Shown in pieces: positions 11,901-22,544 of a stretch of DNA of 64,000 nucleotides. The notes beneath the pieces are model-generated. The model searched no databases and was not told the origin of the DNA. It saw only the letters and a list, made by a program, of their open reading frames with translations. Numbering within the stretch: position 1 is the first letter of the stretch; each line of letters begins with the position of its first letter. A program made the position numbers and the translations under genes. Where the stretch lies: assembly GCA_037783545.1 (NCBI GenBank), contig JBBELK010001063.1, forward strand, positions 1 to 64,000, given 5' to 3'. Source of the stretch: Henricia sp. BOLD:AAB3569 (lineage: Eukaryota > Echinodermata > Asteroidea > Spinulosida > Echinasteridae).

Positions 11901-13087
11901 AAAGTTGTTAGACCCTTTTGCTTTGTTATATAAACGTTGCTTACGACGAATAATTTATGAACCCACGGTAATTGAGTGCTGTTTTTTGACACCCTGCTGG
12001 GAATGTGCTTTTCCACTGAGGTGAGCACAACATGTTTGAAGTCCATCCAGAGTTTGTTTATACTAGATTGATTTATAACGTCATCTGTAATAGTTTTTGC
12101 AAAGGCTTGAATATCATTGTTGATCTGCTCAAAGTTGCCTTTTTTGTACAAGTACACTTTCCCGCGTGGAACTTTTATTCTTCGTGGAGTTAACAGGGCA
12201 TCTACTGAGACAATATCATGATCACTAAGTCCCGGCAAAATGTTGATGTTTTGAACAAAAGACGGCGTATTAGTAAAAACCAAGTCTAGGATATTATCGC
12301 TTCTAGTTGGCGAATCAACCATCTGCCCGAGATTAAAATCCAGCGCAACCTCAAAGAGTCGTTTACTAATTGCTGGGTATCTGCTGGGTATCTGCCTCCA
12401 CTTATGAAGCAATTTTTCTTCCAATCAATGTCAGGGAGGTTAAAGTCCCCTGAAAGCCAAATATGACTATTTTGGGGGATTTTATGAAGAATCTGCTCAA
12501 GTTCATTGATGCAATCCTCGTCAGTCTTTTTACATCTAGAGTTGGGTCGATAGAAGGCACCAAAATACACAGCCTCAGTGGCTACCCTTCATATGGATGC
12601 TAGCCCAGACTGATTCACACTGCGACGAAAGGTCTGGTTCTTCACTCGCAATTAAAGTACTTTTTACGGCCAAAAAGACACCCCCGCCAACGGTGACGGT
12701 TTTTGGGTCTTTCCTGAAAATTTGATAAGTTGACGGCAAAATCTCGTTCGAAAAAACTGAATCATCTAGCCAAGTCTCTGTTCCAAAGATAACATCCGGT
12801 TTCTCTGTTTGTACGAGAGCCTGGAAGGCCGAGGTTTTGTTCTGGATGCTCTGGAAATTTATGTTCAAAAATTTCAATGATCGCTGTACAAGCTTGGGTC
12901 TACTTCTGTTAGGTAATTTCCGTTTGCTTTCACCGTGGAGGCCCTTACTTTTGTTAGGGCTAGAAGCAGACTTATAAGGGCTTCCAAAATGCCCAGAGTT
13001 GACTGTAGGCCTTGAAGTTGAGAACACGCGCGTGCGTTTTCCAAGTAGGGTAAACAACAATCTTGTTCGTTTGCGTTGTGTACACAT
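11816..13087 (-). pseudogene. Endonuclease region of non-LTR element
   Basis: Three overlapping frames read as one exonuclease-endonuclease-phosphatase fold. The N-terminal part has FLNINFQSIQNKT and TETWLDDSVF with GGGVFLAVKS. The middle has FGAFYRPNS and the SGDFNLPDIDW motif near 12450-12480. The last part has GLSDHDIVSVD near 12220, the usual catalytic histidine region. These residues nick target DNA in target-primed reverse transcription. Frame changes near 12575 and 12420 and no continuous ORF mean the copy is dead. The region before the endonuclease (13000-13087) is basic and unrecognised. Confidence 0.8.
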
Positions 13088-13090
13088 TCA

Positions 13091-13913
13091 AACGAGGTTT
13101 TTAAAAAGTGTACGCATTTTTCTTAATTTATTCGTAAATTTGGGGCTGAAAATAGATTATGTCATGTCGAAATTTGTTTTAAAAGAGATAACAAAGATGA
13201 CTGGTACACTGCAGTGCACTGTTTCCTGAAAGATTGGCGAAATGGAAGATTATTTAACAGGTAAGTATAGGCTATAGTACAATCGTTGTTTATATCATCT
13301 TTCTTGCCTTTGACGTACGTACAGTGAATTAACACCCATGCAGTTCGAAGGTATCAAAATGAAAAGGGGATAAGGCTTAGCAATAAGTTGCTTACGGAAT
13401 ACGACATTTTGTTTCTTCCCGTGCATAATCATAAGTATTGCAAAATAATCAGTAATGTTTCAAGTTGTGTTAGTATAGGCTGGAAAAGTTACCCATAGAA
13501 TATGGGGGATTTTAAAAAGCTGTTATAGCAGAAGAAAAATTATGTGTTCAGATGGTTTTCCAGATCTTACATGTACTTAACACTACTAAAATCCCTTACC
13601 AAAAGTTATTATGCACGAAAGAAAACAGGAAATTTGCAATCTCCAATTTGGCCGTGGAAGCAAAAAGGTTGGTGTAATTATTGCACTGATTTATGGAACC
13701 GGATAACATAGTTTACAAAACATCGGTGGTATTTTCACGATATCCTTGAAATTTGGACTGAGAACAAACGTTTATGGACTGAGAACAAACGTTTTGTATT
13801 TTTAAGCGAATTTTTCTGTTAAACAGCTGTTATTAAATTGGCCTGATCCATTGTTCAGCCGTGTCCCGGTTTCAAAATATACATGTAGGCCTAGCCCACA
13901 GGACGCTAGCCTA
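13091..13913. other. Intron, includes dispersed repeat copy (family A)
   Basis: No gene seen. Positions 13615-13850 are an inverse copy of the block at 6050-6310. Confidence 0.5.
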
Positions 13914-15607
13914 CACTGTAAAAATTAAGTAGTCAATTGACGAAAAAAAATTAGTCATTTCATGGTATAATTTGACTAATCTTTATTTAGTCACCCAGTC
14001 GAAAGGTTAGTCATTACATGTGTGCAATGACTAATAATAATTAGTCTTTAAAAATGGTCTAATTTGCCTAATTTTTCGGGTGATTAGTCATTTACCAAAT
14101 TTAATTAGTCTTCCAAAAAAAAAAATTAGTCATTCAACAAATTTAATTAGTCAATTCCGAAAAATAATTCGTCTTTTAATTAGTCTGTACCCTAAATTAG
14201 TCTGACATTTCGACCTCATTTTTCCTGCTGGGAATACACCCAGCGATAAGCAGCGTATTCCACCGAATGACGACAGATCAGACTCGTAAGATAGGGCTTT
14301 CGCCCGATTTACCTCTTTCAACGTAACTTTAATAGCGTGGATTTTAATTTATGTACATACATGTACTGAGAACAATAAAGCAAAGCACTGTAACGAGTAT
14401 ACGTACGTACGTACACGCATATTAATAGGCCTAGGCCTAATTATTTTTTTGAAACAAATTGTGAAAAATATTAACACGAGTAACACAGCCATTTTGTGAG
14501 GCAAATTCCATTCAACGTTCGAGTTACATGTTAATCGACGTATGAAGAAACCTTTTGCAATGTAGAACGTACATTCGTCATACGATACTAAACATGATCG
14601 CTTTGTTTGTCAACATACATGTAAAACACATGTACTGCAGACAGACATTTTCACTCCACGTACGTACGTTTGTATGCAAGTTGTAGTCACAGTACACGGT
14701 ACAAACGTACGTAGCCTACACGTACGTAGGGCGCCTAGGCCTATGTTATGCACATAGCCTAGCCTAGCTGCGCGATTTGGACTCGCGGGATTCATGCACA
14801 ATCCTGCAGTTTGCTAAATTATCCGTACGTTGCCGCTGCCTTATAGTTCTCAGTACAGTCCACGCCATAAAGTTACCGAGATTGAAGGACATCAATCGGG
14901 TAATTATGGACGAAATCCCTACCTCTTTTGAGTCTGATCTGTCGCCGTGGCTGCATCTGTCGCTGCTAAACGCTGTGTGTACTGTGTATACACGTATATG
15001 TACGCCGTTACGTTTTTCAGCGCCAAAAAGAATATCACGCCACTCAGCTGTTCTACTAATCGAACTAACTACTAGTACCTCAACATAAGTTACACGTATG
15101 GTGCAAAAAGAGCTCAAAGCAGCTGCACAAAGGGCAAATTTTTGTTTTGTGTTTTTGGCTTGAAATACAACAAAAACAGTTTCGAGCTGACAATGAAGCC
15201 GTGCTCATTTTCTTCAAGAAAGACATATTTAACGTAAGTGTTCAGAGGGAGGGACGTCAAACCTTGGAATCTTCCAAAGCCTGACTAATTTTGTAAGGAA
15301 TTAGTATTTCACGAATTAATTAGTCATACAATTAGTCATTTGGAATTTAATTCGTCTTCCGGAACTCGGGTGACTAACATGATTAGTAATTTGGATGTGA
15401 TCTAATTAGTCTTTCAAAAAAATTAGTCTTACAAAAATCTGCATTAGTCTTTGCATAAACTAAGATTAGTATTTTCCTGAAATTGGTTAGTCAAAAAATG
15501 TCCAGTTAGTCTTTTAGATTGCAAAATTAGTCACGTGTTCAAAGACTAATTTTTATTTCCAATTTGACTAATGTTTGGTGCAAAATGACTACTTAATTTT
15601 TACAGTG
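13914..15607. mobile_element. TA-flanked inverted-repeat element, ATTAGTCA-rich
   Basis: Terminal inverted repeats begin CACTGTAAAAATTAAGTAGT at 13914 and end with the exact complement at 15607. Both sides are flanked by TA, suggesting a TA target duplication. The first ~320 bp and last ~330 bp are filled with ATTAGTCA/TGACTAAT words at 10-25 bp spacing. The centre (14230-15280) shows no transposase. The tip resembles that of the element at 34211-37802, implying one family. Probably a non-autonomous DNA transposon. Confidence 0.8.
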
Positions 15608-15823
15608 TAGGGGATTGTCAACACGTTACGGGATTAACGTAAACTTTCTTAAATTCTTTTAAAAAAAAAGACACAATTTTCCAAAACAACAAATTTCCCA
15701 ATACTCATACTCTAGTACGCATAATATGCATTGTACACGTACTGCAGCAAAGCACGCAAAGTGACGCGTTAAAGGCCCAGTGGATCATTTGCAATGACCC
15801 CAAAAAGTAATCGACGAGTTTAC

Positions 15824-16302
15824 AGGGGAAAAGTTCTGAAAGTAAAGATTGTATTAATAGCAACTATCCAATGAAAGGTTTTCGCTCAAAATGATATAAT
15901 TTTACCAGAAAATAATCCGTAAAGATGAAATTATTTAGATCGTTTGCAAACGATTTACTTATTTTTGGTTCGCATCTACGCGGTCCAAAATGCATGGGCG
16001 CTGTGTACTCCGTGTGCGTGTTCCAACGCGATGCATTTTTATGGATCGCGCGCACACGCAGTATGTGCGCCACAGAGTGCATGACGCAAGCCACACATAG
16101 TACCCGATCAACTGAGAGCGAATATTTGAAACACCCCGCCAAGACTAGGAAAATGCATATGGATTTTCATGTTGTTTTTTAACGTGGTACATTTGACAAA
16201 GCTGAAATTTCTTCGGATGAGTTTGTTGATGTCTTTCTTTTGATTTATAATGGTTTTATTCGCAGAATCGCTCAAAAACAGATCATCTACAGGGCCTTTA
16301 AT
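15824..16302 (+). repeat. ~480-bp dispersed repeat, copy 1
   Basis: Nearly the same sequence as 40553-41030 in the same orientation, from AGGGGAAAAGTTCTGAAAG to ATCATCTACAGGGCCTTTAA, with a few percent differences and small indels around the CG-rich centre. Copy 2 is flanked by TTAA on both sides, and the ends (AGGGG.. and ..CCCT) are weakly inverted, so it may be a TTAA-targeting MITE. No coding content. Confidence 0.8.
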
Positions 16303-16466
16303 ACCCTCCCAGATGGCGTATCCAGTATATGTATGTAAATCAATGATCTGATGCGGATTGTTATCCGCGCGATTCTCTGCACTGCGTCTCTCGCATATAT
16401 TGCAGACTGCGCGACTGCAGAGTGTGCGCGTTATTAGTGCGTCAAGTTTGCTTGAAGATTAAATTC

Positions 16467-16605
16467 GTTATCCCACTCGCGCTCGTGGAATACGGCATGA
16501 TGTAGTGCGTCTGCGTCCCATATCCCACTCGGCCTTCGGCCTCGTGGGATATGGGACGCAGACGCACTACATGATGCCGTATTCCATTCGCGCTCGTGGG
16601 ATAAC
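16467..16605. repeat. Hairpin 1 with TCG x TCG bubbles
   Basis: Near-perfect ~65-bp arms from GTTATCCCAC to GTGGGATAAC with a 3-nt turn in ggccttcggcc. The arms pair except where TCG (or TCGCGCTCG) occurs in the same orientation on both arms. Confidence 0.85.
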
Positions 16606-16982
16606 TAATATTATAACACCTCGCCCACAGATTCTGTATCGTGGTTGGTCGAGAGCGTGTCACGTGACGTTGGCTATTTTTGCTATCTTTGTACAAGTGC
16701 TCCAAAAAGACTATACCATGCATTCCGAAAAGTACTATACCCCTAGCAACTCCCGCGCGCGGATCACGGTCGTGTGTGTGTGGGCGCAACACGCCTGCGT
16801 TACGTATAACGCGCGCGATCGAACAAAAACAACTTCACGCACAGCTAGCAGTTGTACGAACGCGGTGTTGACACTGTAGGAAACAAAAATTGATGAAACT
16901 GATTTCATTTTTATTTAAGCTTAAATTAAGCAGAATCTGTGGGAGAGGTGTTATAAAACAAATATTGACTGCTTTATCTCAT

Positions 16983-17098
16983 GGTAGAGTAAAACTAGCC
17001 TCCCTCGGTGACCCACCGAGCATTCTATTTTCCCTCGGCTTCGCCTCGGGAAAATAGAATGCTCCGTGGGTCACCTCGGGAGGCTAGTTTTACTATAC
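16983..17098. repeat. Hairpin 2 with TCG x TCG bubbles
   Basis: Arms from GGTAGAGTAAAACTAGCC to its complement, with the centre CCCTCGGCTTCGCCTCGGG. The arm sequence is different from hairpin 1, but CCTCGG again faces CCTCGG as an unpaired bubble. Confidence 0.85.
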
Positions 17099-17497
17099 CA
17101 CTCGAAGCAGTCAATATTTGTATACTAACACACGGGTACTATCACACGGCCTAGATTTGTCCCAGTACGTCCAGTGGTGCTCGCTTTGCGATATTAACAG
17201 AGGAAGAACTTGACGAAATTTTGGACAAAAAAGACGCTAAAGAAACAAAACGAGCAGTCGAAAATGCAGTTTGCATACTTGCAACATACGGAGAATACAG
17301 GGGAATGACCATAAATGAAGTAGAACAGTTGAAGAACAAGAATTAAACGACTTTCCACGCCGCTTCTATGCCGAAGTTCGCACCAAGTCCGGCCAATACT
17401 ATGCAAAGAAATCGATGCAGACGATCCGCTTCGGCTTGCAAAGACATTTCTCGAAATACCGTGGCTACCTGATGAATATTTATGAGGTATAGTAAAA

Positions 17498-17662
17498 CAA
17501 ATATAACATGGTTTTCATGGAAAATAGTGAAAACTAACGACCCCTCGGTGTTGGATAATTGGCACTATCTCCCTCGGCTTACGCCTCGGGAGATAGTGCC
17601 AATCATCCAACACCTCGGGGTCGTTAGTTTTCACTATCTCCCATCAAACCATGTTGTATTTG
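17498..17662. repeat. Hairpin 3 with TCG x TCG bubbles
   Basis: Arms of ~75 bp from AAATATAACATGG to CCATGTTGTATTT with the centre CCCTCGGCTTACGCCTCGGG. Two TCG x TCG mismatches lie at matching places in the arms. Its right flank (tttgtatactaacac..gggtactatcacac) also follows hairpin 2, indicating local duplication. Confidence 0.85.
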
Positions 17663-17969
17663 TATACTAACACATGGGTACTATCACACAGCCTAGATTT
17701 GTCCCAGTACACTGTGATATTTTTACCAACGACGCATGCACTTTTCGTTCGTGCAGTGGAGATTAGTACAAGAGCTCATTGTACCAGTCTATTACAGGTA
17801 TAAATCAAATGACTATACATGAAATTTCTGTTCTGTGTCTCCTTAAATTCAAAAGAATGTTTTATTTTAACCAAATAGGCCTACTGCAAGATCAAATTAA
17901 AAATCATTTTAGAAATGGACCAATGAAATACCGTGGCTACCTAATGAATATTTTATGAGGTATAGTAAA

Positions 17970-18133
17970 AAATACAACATGGTTTTCTTGGGAGATGGTG
18001 AAAACTAACGACCCCTCGGTGTTGGATGATTGGCACTATCTCCCTCGGCTTACGCCTCGGGAGATAGTGCCAATCATCCAACACCTCGAGGTTGTTAGTT
18101 TTCACTATCACCCATCAAACCATGTTGTATTTG
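17970..18133. repeat. Hairpin 4, near-duplicate of hairpin 3
   Basis: Arms and centre almost identical to hairpin 3, about 470 bp downstream. A few arm substitutions are not compensated on the other arm (CCTCGGGGTCG versus CCTCGAGGTTG). Confidence 0.85.
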
Positions 18134-18548
18134 TATACTTGTACGGCCTTGGCACTGAAAGCGTTAATAAAGACGTGTGCTGATAGTAATGATCATTTGA
18201 AATTTAATATAATAATAATCAATAGCCTTCTGACCATTACCATAATCATTTTAAGAGCATTATGATTTTGTGATTTGTTGGCTTTATTATTATTTTGACG
18301 AATAGTACCCATCGGACCAGTAGGACCGAGGAGTGTTAGGGGTTTGTAGACAGTGGTACTCAGTGCTCGACAAATCCCCCCCCCCCCCCCCCCCCACCCC
18401 CCCTCCCCTCCCCCTAGAAGGCAGGTGTCTGTGGGAATTAGTTTTAGAATAAGGCAATTAAGAGAAGTCCATACAAAACGAAATTTGAGAAAATTTGGTC
18501 CAGTTTTTATAAAACTAGAACCATTTAAAGAATTGTGTGTTTATCAAG
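18134..18548. other. Intron segment with C-rich tract
   Basis: No coding exon. A C-homopolymer-like tract runs at 18367-18414. The exon at 18549 has its own acceptor, so any upstream reading frame through the C tract is not coding. Confidence 0.6.
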
Positions 18549-18800
18549 CACCAACGGGTGGCTGTGAACACGACGCAACACACTATGACGAGGGTCAAAC
18601 CATCCAACAGAGCTGCGTTATCGTCTGCGACTGCATACTAGCCCGATGGGTGTGCAGACCAGTACCACGGGGATGCCCGCCCTCGCCTGACGTCGTGCTG
18701 TATAATCCCATCAACTGCCGTGAGGTTCCGCATCCAGATGATCCGGATTGCTGCACCATGATTCAGTGCGATGAAGGTCCCGCTGATCCACTCAATCCAG
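18549..18800 (+). CDS. Exon: VWC module 1
   Basis: 84 codons of a cysteine-rich von Willebrand factor C-like module. The cysteine order is C..C..C-x-C..C..C..C..CC..C, with GCEHD, CVIVCDC, WVCRPVPRGCP and DPDCCTMIQC visible. Acceptor TTTATCAAG|CA (start phase 1) and donor CCAG|GTAAGAAT (end phase 1), so the module is frame-symmetric. VWC modules are extracellular and often bind BMP-family ligands or matrix; the ligand here is unknown. It has a longer C-terminal linker (DEGPADPLNP) than the other VWC exons. Confidence 0.85.
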
Positions 18801-19695
18801 GTAAGAATCCCATTTCTGTCCAGGTATCTAGCTATTTAAGGGATTAAACTAGGCTTCATCGATTACAACATTTTAAGAATATTTCCAATTTCAAGACAAA
18901 AGTTGGCACTGAAATTTTGATAAATCTCTCAAACCAGACATTGTCGGTTTCTTACTGGAATAACCAAAATATACGTAACTGGTTCATCAGACTTTTTCTC
19001 CGAATTCGATTCTAATCGCCCCCAGAGTTTTGCCCAGGCCTATTTTGAACCCTTATATTGAGGCCACTGATATGTGCGACGTCGGGTTTCACGTTGACAG
19101 TTAATAAAAATTTATAATATTGAATTGTCATTTGCAAAAGCACAGAGAAACATTTGGATGACTTTTGCTGAGAACCATTGCTTTGGGAGTGAAATGCGAA
19201 CATGTGCACTTCAGCTAGTCCATATATTGGAAGGTACACTATCCCAGAACCATTCTTACTGGTGTGAACCCACGCAGCTCCAAACCCCTCACTGTGTTGT
19301 AGTCAGTTCATCCACAAGTTCATCAAAAGGCCACCACAAAGGTGCCATATAAGGCCTTCATAGAGCCGTTGTGAGGCTGCCACAGGGCTGCCCTGAGTCT
19401 GCCACAAGGCAGTCACAAGGCCGTTACAAGACTGACACATGGCAATCGCAAGGCCAGCACGGGGGCCACAAAAAACAAGCCACCAACAGGCCATCAAAAG
19501 GCTGCCACGAGGCTGCCACAAGGCCAATAAAAATGCAAGTCTAATAGTCTAGCCACAAAAGCAAAGCACGAAAAAGTTTTTAAAAAACAAAAGCTATACC
19601 TACATGTAAATGAGACCCATGTATGCAAGGGCTGACGGGGCCTTTTGATGTCCTTAACTACAATACTGATCTATTTAAACTGCGTTCTGCTTTAG
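18801..19695. other. Intron with CCACAAGGC-type repeats
   Basis: Between 19320 and 19530 the words GCCACAAGGC, CATAAGGCC and TCACAAGGC recur every 10-20 bp, a degenerate short tandem repeat. Otherwise nothing recognised. Confidence 0.6.
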
Positions 19696-19896
19696 CCGAC
19701 TGTAATCGCAATGATGAGACACACTGACATGGAGAGATGTATTATTACGGTTGTGACGAGGTCTGCAACTGCGATAATGGCGTTGAGTCTTGTACACCGC
19801 GATGTCCAGTATCTGGCTAATTCATGCTACCTGACACGGAATCATGCCCTAATCCACAGCTACACCATGCACCTGATGGCGAATGTCCTCCACCAC
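19696..19896 (+). pseudogene. VWC module 2 exon with two in-frame stops
   Basis: Acceptor CTGCTTTAG before 19696 and donor CACCAC|GTGAGT after 19896, both good. Start and end phases are 1 and 1, like its neighbours. The single frame reads DCNRNDETH, stop, HGEMYYYGCDEVCNCDNG, then VESCTPRCPVSG, stop, then a tail with ESCPNPQ and DGECPPP: clearly a VWC module. Stops are TGA at 19725-19727 and TAA at 19818-19820. The usual CC pair near the end is reduced to a single C. Because the exon is phase-symmetric, skipping it leaves the rest of the protein in frame. It is either a dead exon, a poison exon, or affected by sequence error. Confidence 0.75.
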
Positions 19897-20689
19897 GTGA
19901 GTTAGTCATCAAATGAGTTCATTTAAACTAACAGATTTGACGGTATTACCGTCTTTGGCCTCTGTAATTGCAAAATAAAGATATTGACCCCTAGCTTGCA
20001 TATATACGTCATTTGGGAGTAAAATTATAACACGCCAATATTGAATCCATGGGAACCTCAGCGCTTTGCTTGTGCTAGTGACACACACAATGCACACACA
20101 CATCGCTTTAAAATTGACGCAGCATTATTTGACCCCCAAAATTACGTAGTATAATACAGTGTTCTCCACTGGTCCAGATTTTGTCCAGGCGCGCGCGCCA
20201 ACATCGCTCAGCAGGGGGGGAGGGGGTGATTTTTAATGGGCCGTGCGCGCGCTCCCAATGATCCGCCCGTAACTAAAACAAAACAAATGCATGCAACTGT
20301 CATGGCCGTTATCGAAGCTGAGACGATAGATTTGCGTTGTAAGTGAACGATAGTGTTTTAGAGGGGAAAATTGATTATTTTTGTCCGGGCGGCCGAGTTT
20401 TTTGTCAAGGCGGCAAAATTTGTGTCCGGGCGCTAACGGTACCTGCGATGATTTTGTCTGGGCGGCACGTTTTGTTGACATTGAAAGGTACCTTGAAAAA
20501 AATGCCTATTCATACTTAAGCATTTATATATACATGTACTGTATACGCTTTATCTCGGGTGGAGTAGTTTTGCATTGGACATTTGCAACTGATTCCGTCT
20601 TCCATTTGAGTAAGGTTTTTCTGGTCAAGTGGTTGATTGAAATGTTGTGACATTGCAAAGTTTCTTTTCTGTTATTACTTCACACACAG

Positions 20690-20899
20690 CTGGCTCATGC
20701 GAGATGAACGGCAACACCTACCAAGAGAATGAGTATTTTGACATTGGCTGCAGCATGCGATGTCAGTGTCGAGTTAGTAACGTAGCTTGCCTGCCGAGAT
20801 GCCCCTACGACTTCCGCGCACCTACCGAGGACTGCAAGGAGCCAAAACGGGTACAGATACCGGGAGAGTGCTGTATGCAGTGGGAATGCCCATCAGCAT
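20690..20899 (+). CDS. Exon: VWC module 3
   Basis: 70 codons of a textbook VWC module: SCEMNGNTYQENEYF, CSMRCQC, ACLPRCP and GECCMQWEC. Acceptor TTCACACACAG|CT after a pyrimidine-rich tract (start phase 1) and donor GCAT|GTGAGT (end phase 1). It matches modules at 41105 and 42071 in length and spacing. Role: one of several extracellular cysteine-rich modules in the same surface protein. The last ~45 bp plus donor have been copied into the minisatellite that follows. Confidence 0.9.
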
Positions 20900-21303
20900 G
20901 TGAGTATCATTATATCAGCAGCTTGTATAGACCCTTTGCACATGACGGCCATGACAGATACCAGGAGAATGCTATATGCAGTGGGAATGGCCATCAGCAT
21001 GTGAGTATCATTATATCAGCAGCTTGTATAGACCCTTTGCACATGGCGGCCATGACAGATACCAGGAGAGTGCTGTATGCAGTGGGAATGCCCATCAGCA
21101 TGTGAGTATCATTATATCAGCAGCTTGTATAGACCCTTTGCAAATGGCGGCCATGACAGATACCAGGAGAATGCTGTATGCAGTGGGAATGTCCATAAGC
21201 ATGTGAGTATCATATCAGCAGCTTGTATAGACCCTTTGCACATGGCGGCCATGACAAATACCAGGAGAGTGCTGTATGCAGTGGGGATGTCCGTAAGCGT
21301 GTT
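20856..21303 (+). repeat. 101-bp minisatellite carrying exon end and splice donor
   Basis: Units start at 20856, 20957, 21058, 21159 and 21257 (partial): period 101, last full unit 98. Each unit contains the 3' end of VWC module 3 (GTGCTGTATGCAGTGGGAAT), the donor CAT|GTGAGT and ~55 bp of intron. Donor copies therefore fall at 20900, 21001, 21102 and 21203. Only the first gives phase 1 as needed by the next exon. Confidence 0.95.
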
Positions 21304-21359
21304 TCGTATACAAATAATGAATGTTGATGAGTTCAATGGTACAAATATTTTCATGAGTT

Positions 21360-21730
21360 GAAAGATGGAATGTTCCATTCAACGAGGCGGCAACATGAGC
21401 AACTCGCGGCAACTGGGATTTATCCAGTTGCCAGTAGTTGCAAGTGCGCGTACATCGACATTTTTAAGCAACTGATCAGTTAATTGCTCCCAGTTGCCGC
21501 GAGTTGCTTTCAGTTGCCGGAAACACTAGCAGCCGATTTCACGAAAGAGTGCGCAGCGTGCGCAACTTTTTCAAAATGGCGCAAGCCCCATAGCTGGCGT
21601 GTAATTCTCACAGGAAAGTTGCGCAGCCTACGCAATAAAATGTTGCGCAAGCGGACTTGCGCAGTGCGTAAGGATTCGTAAAATCGGCTGCAGTTGCCAC
21701 TAGTTGCTTCCAGTTGCAATGTCGATGTAC
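21360..21730. repeat. CAACTGG/GTTGCC inverted-repeat element, copy 1
   Basis: Dense words GCAACTCGCGGCAACTGG and their complements (CCAGTTGCCGCGAGTTGC) around GTACATCGACAT tips. The left tip (CGCGTACATCGACATTT) and right tip (AATGTCGATGTACGCTAGG) are inverse. Probably a MITE with internal inverted motifs, sharing words with 22545-23040. Confidence 0.65.
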
Positions 21731-21844
21731 GCTAGGCTTAAGACTGTGATTGAATCTATTGCGTGTGGAAATCAATGTGTAAACAGTTTGCGGTAGCACC
21801 ATTTGAAACATCTCTTTTGTAAATGCTGGTAATACAAAGTAATG

Positions 21845-21955
21845 CTTATAACAAGGAAGACTTTAGGTCCCAAGTCTTTGTTTCCTTGGTTTCAAGACTG
21901 AAAATACAAGATTACTGTTATAACGATGTAATTTACCCAAGGACCTTGTGTTCGA
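21845..21955 (+). repeat. Dispersed repeat (family B), copy 1
   Basis: Resembles the reverse complement of 30120-30225: both contain AACAAGGaA..GTCTtTGTTTCcTtGgTTTC and ATTACTGTTAtAAC. No coding content. Confidence 0.55.
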
Positions 21956-22086
21956 CTGTATACGTATCTCAATGTTTAGGTGGACGACACTTAGCTTCAT
22001 GTGCAGCGCACTTGAATATACATGTAGCCATCATTGAAATCTGCTTGATGTAAATGCAATAATTAATCTAAATTTGCTACTAACAG

Positions 22087-22326
22087 CTTCAAGCACAGAC
22101 TGCATATATGTTGGATCTCTTGGCAACATTACGATGGCTAACAGTGAATGGATAGATGAAGGATGCGACCAGCGGTGTTTGCGCGATCATGGTACGTTGG
22201 TCTGTATGCCGGTATGCGTCCAACCGTCACCACCATCTCCAACGCTGTTATGCCCAACGCCGGCCATCACTAAACTACGGGAGGAAGATTGCTGCGAGGT
22301 CATTGCGTGCCACGACCCCAAACAGA
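22087..22326 (+). CDS. Exon: VWC module 4
   Basis: 80 codons: TDCIYVGSLGN, EGCDQRCLRDHG, LVCMPVCVQ and EEDCCEVIAC. The usual C-x-C pair is reduced to a single cysteine (QRCLRD), so this module is somewhat diverged. Acceptor GCTACTAACAG|CT (start phase 1; a branchpoint-like CTACTAAC is directly upstream) and donor CAGA|GTAAGACT (end phase 1). It is followed by a ~16-kb intron. The proline-rich loop PSPPSP lies between cysteines. Confidence 0.85.
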
Positions 22327-22544
22327 GTAAGACTTAGAAAAGTATGAAATAAAGGCTGGTTTATATTTCACGTGAAAGAATGTGAATTTAACATAAATCT
22401 GACATCATTTCGCGGCAAACATTCGCTCAAGTTGAAACTGCATTTAGTTAAACCTTTTGCAAAATTACGGCGTGAAAACTTTGCTGTACTTCAAATTCGC
22501 ATTTATATTTGCTTTTGTGTGAAGTGTGAACCAGTAATGCCTTA

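Larger units (their letters stand above)
8673..13090 (-). mobile_element. Jockey/CR1-like non-LTR retrotransposon, decayed
   Basis: The reverse strand, read from 13090 downward, gives an apurinic-type endonuclease segment, then a reverse transcriptase, then a C-terminal region, in the usual order for this superfamily. The right side is probably 5'-truncated since no ORF1 was found. The 3' end has a short (CCAGAA)n-like tail at 8677-8700, typical of CR1/L2-type elements, after a stop codon near 8765. The coding region is broken by frameshifts and by a ~1.27-kb insertion at about 10045-11311. It lies antisense to the host gene, in an intron. Confidence 0.85.

Noticed and set aside
20900..21361. 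Extended open frames repeating YHYISSLYRPFA
   Set aside because: They are intron and minisatellite sequence after the exon donor; the VWC pattern ends at 20899.
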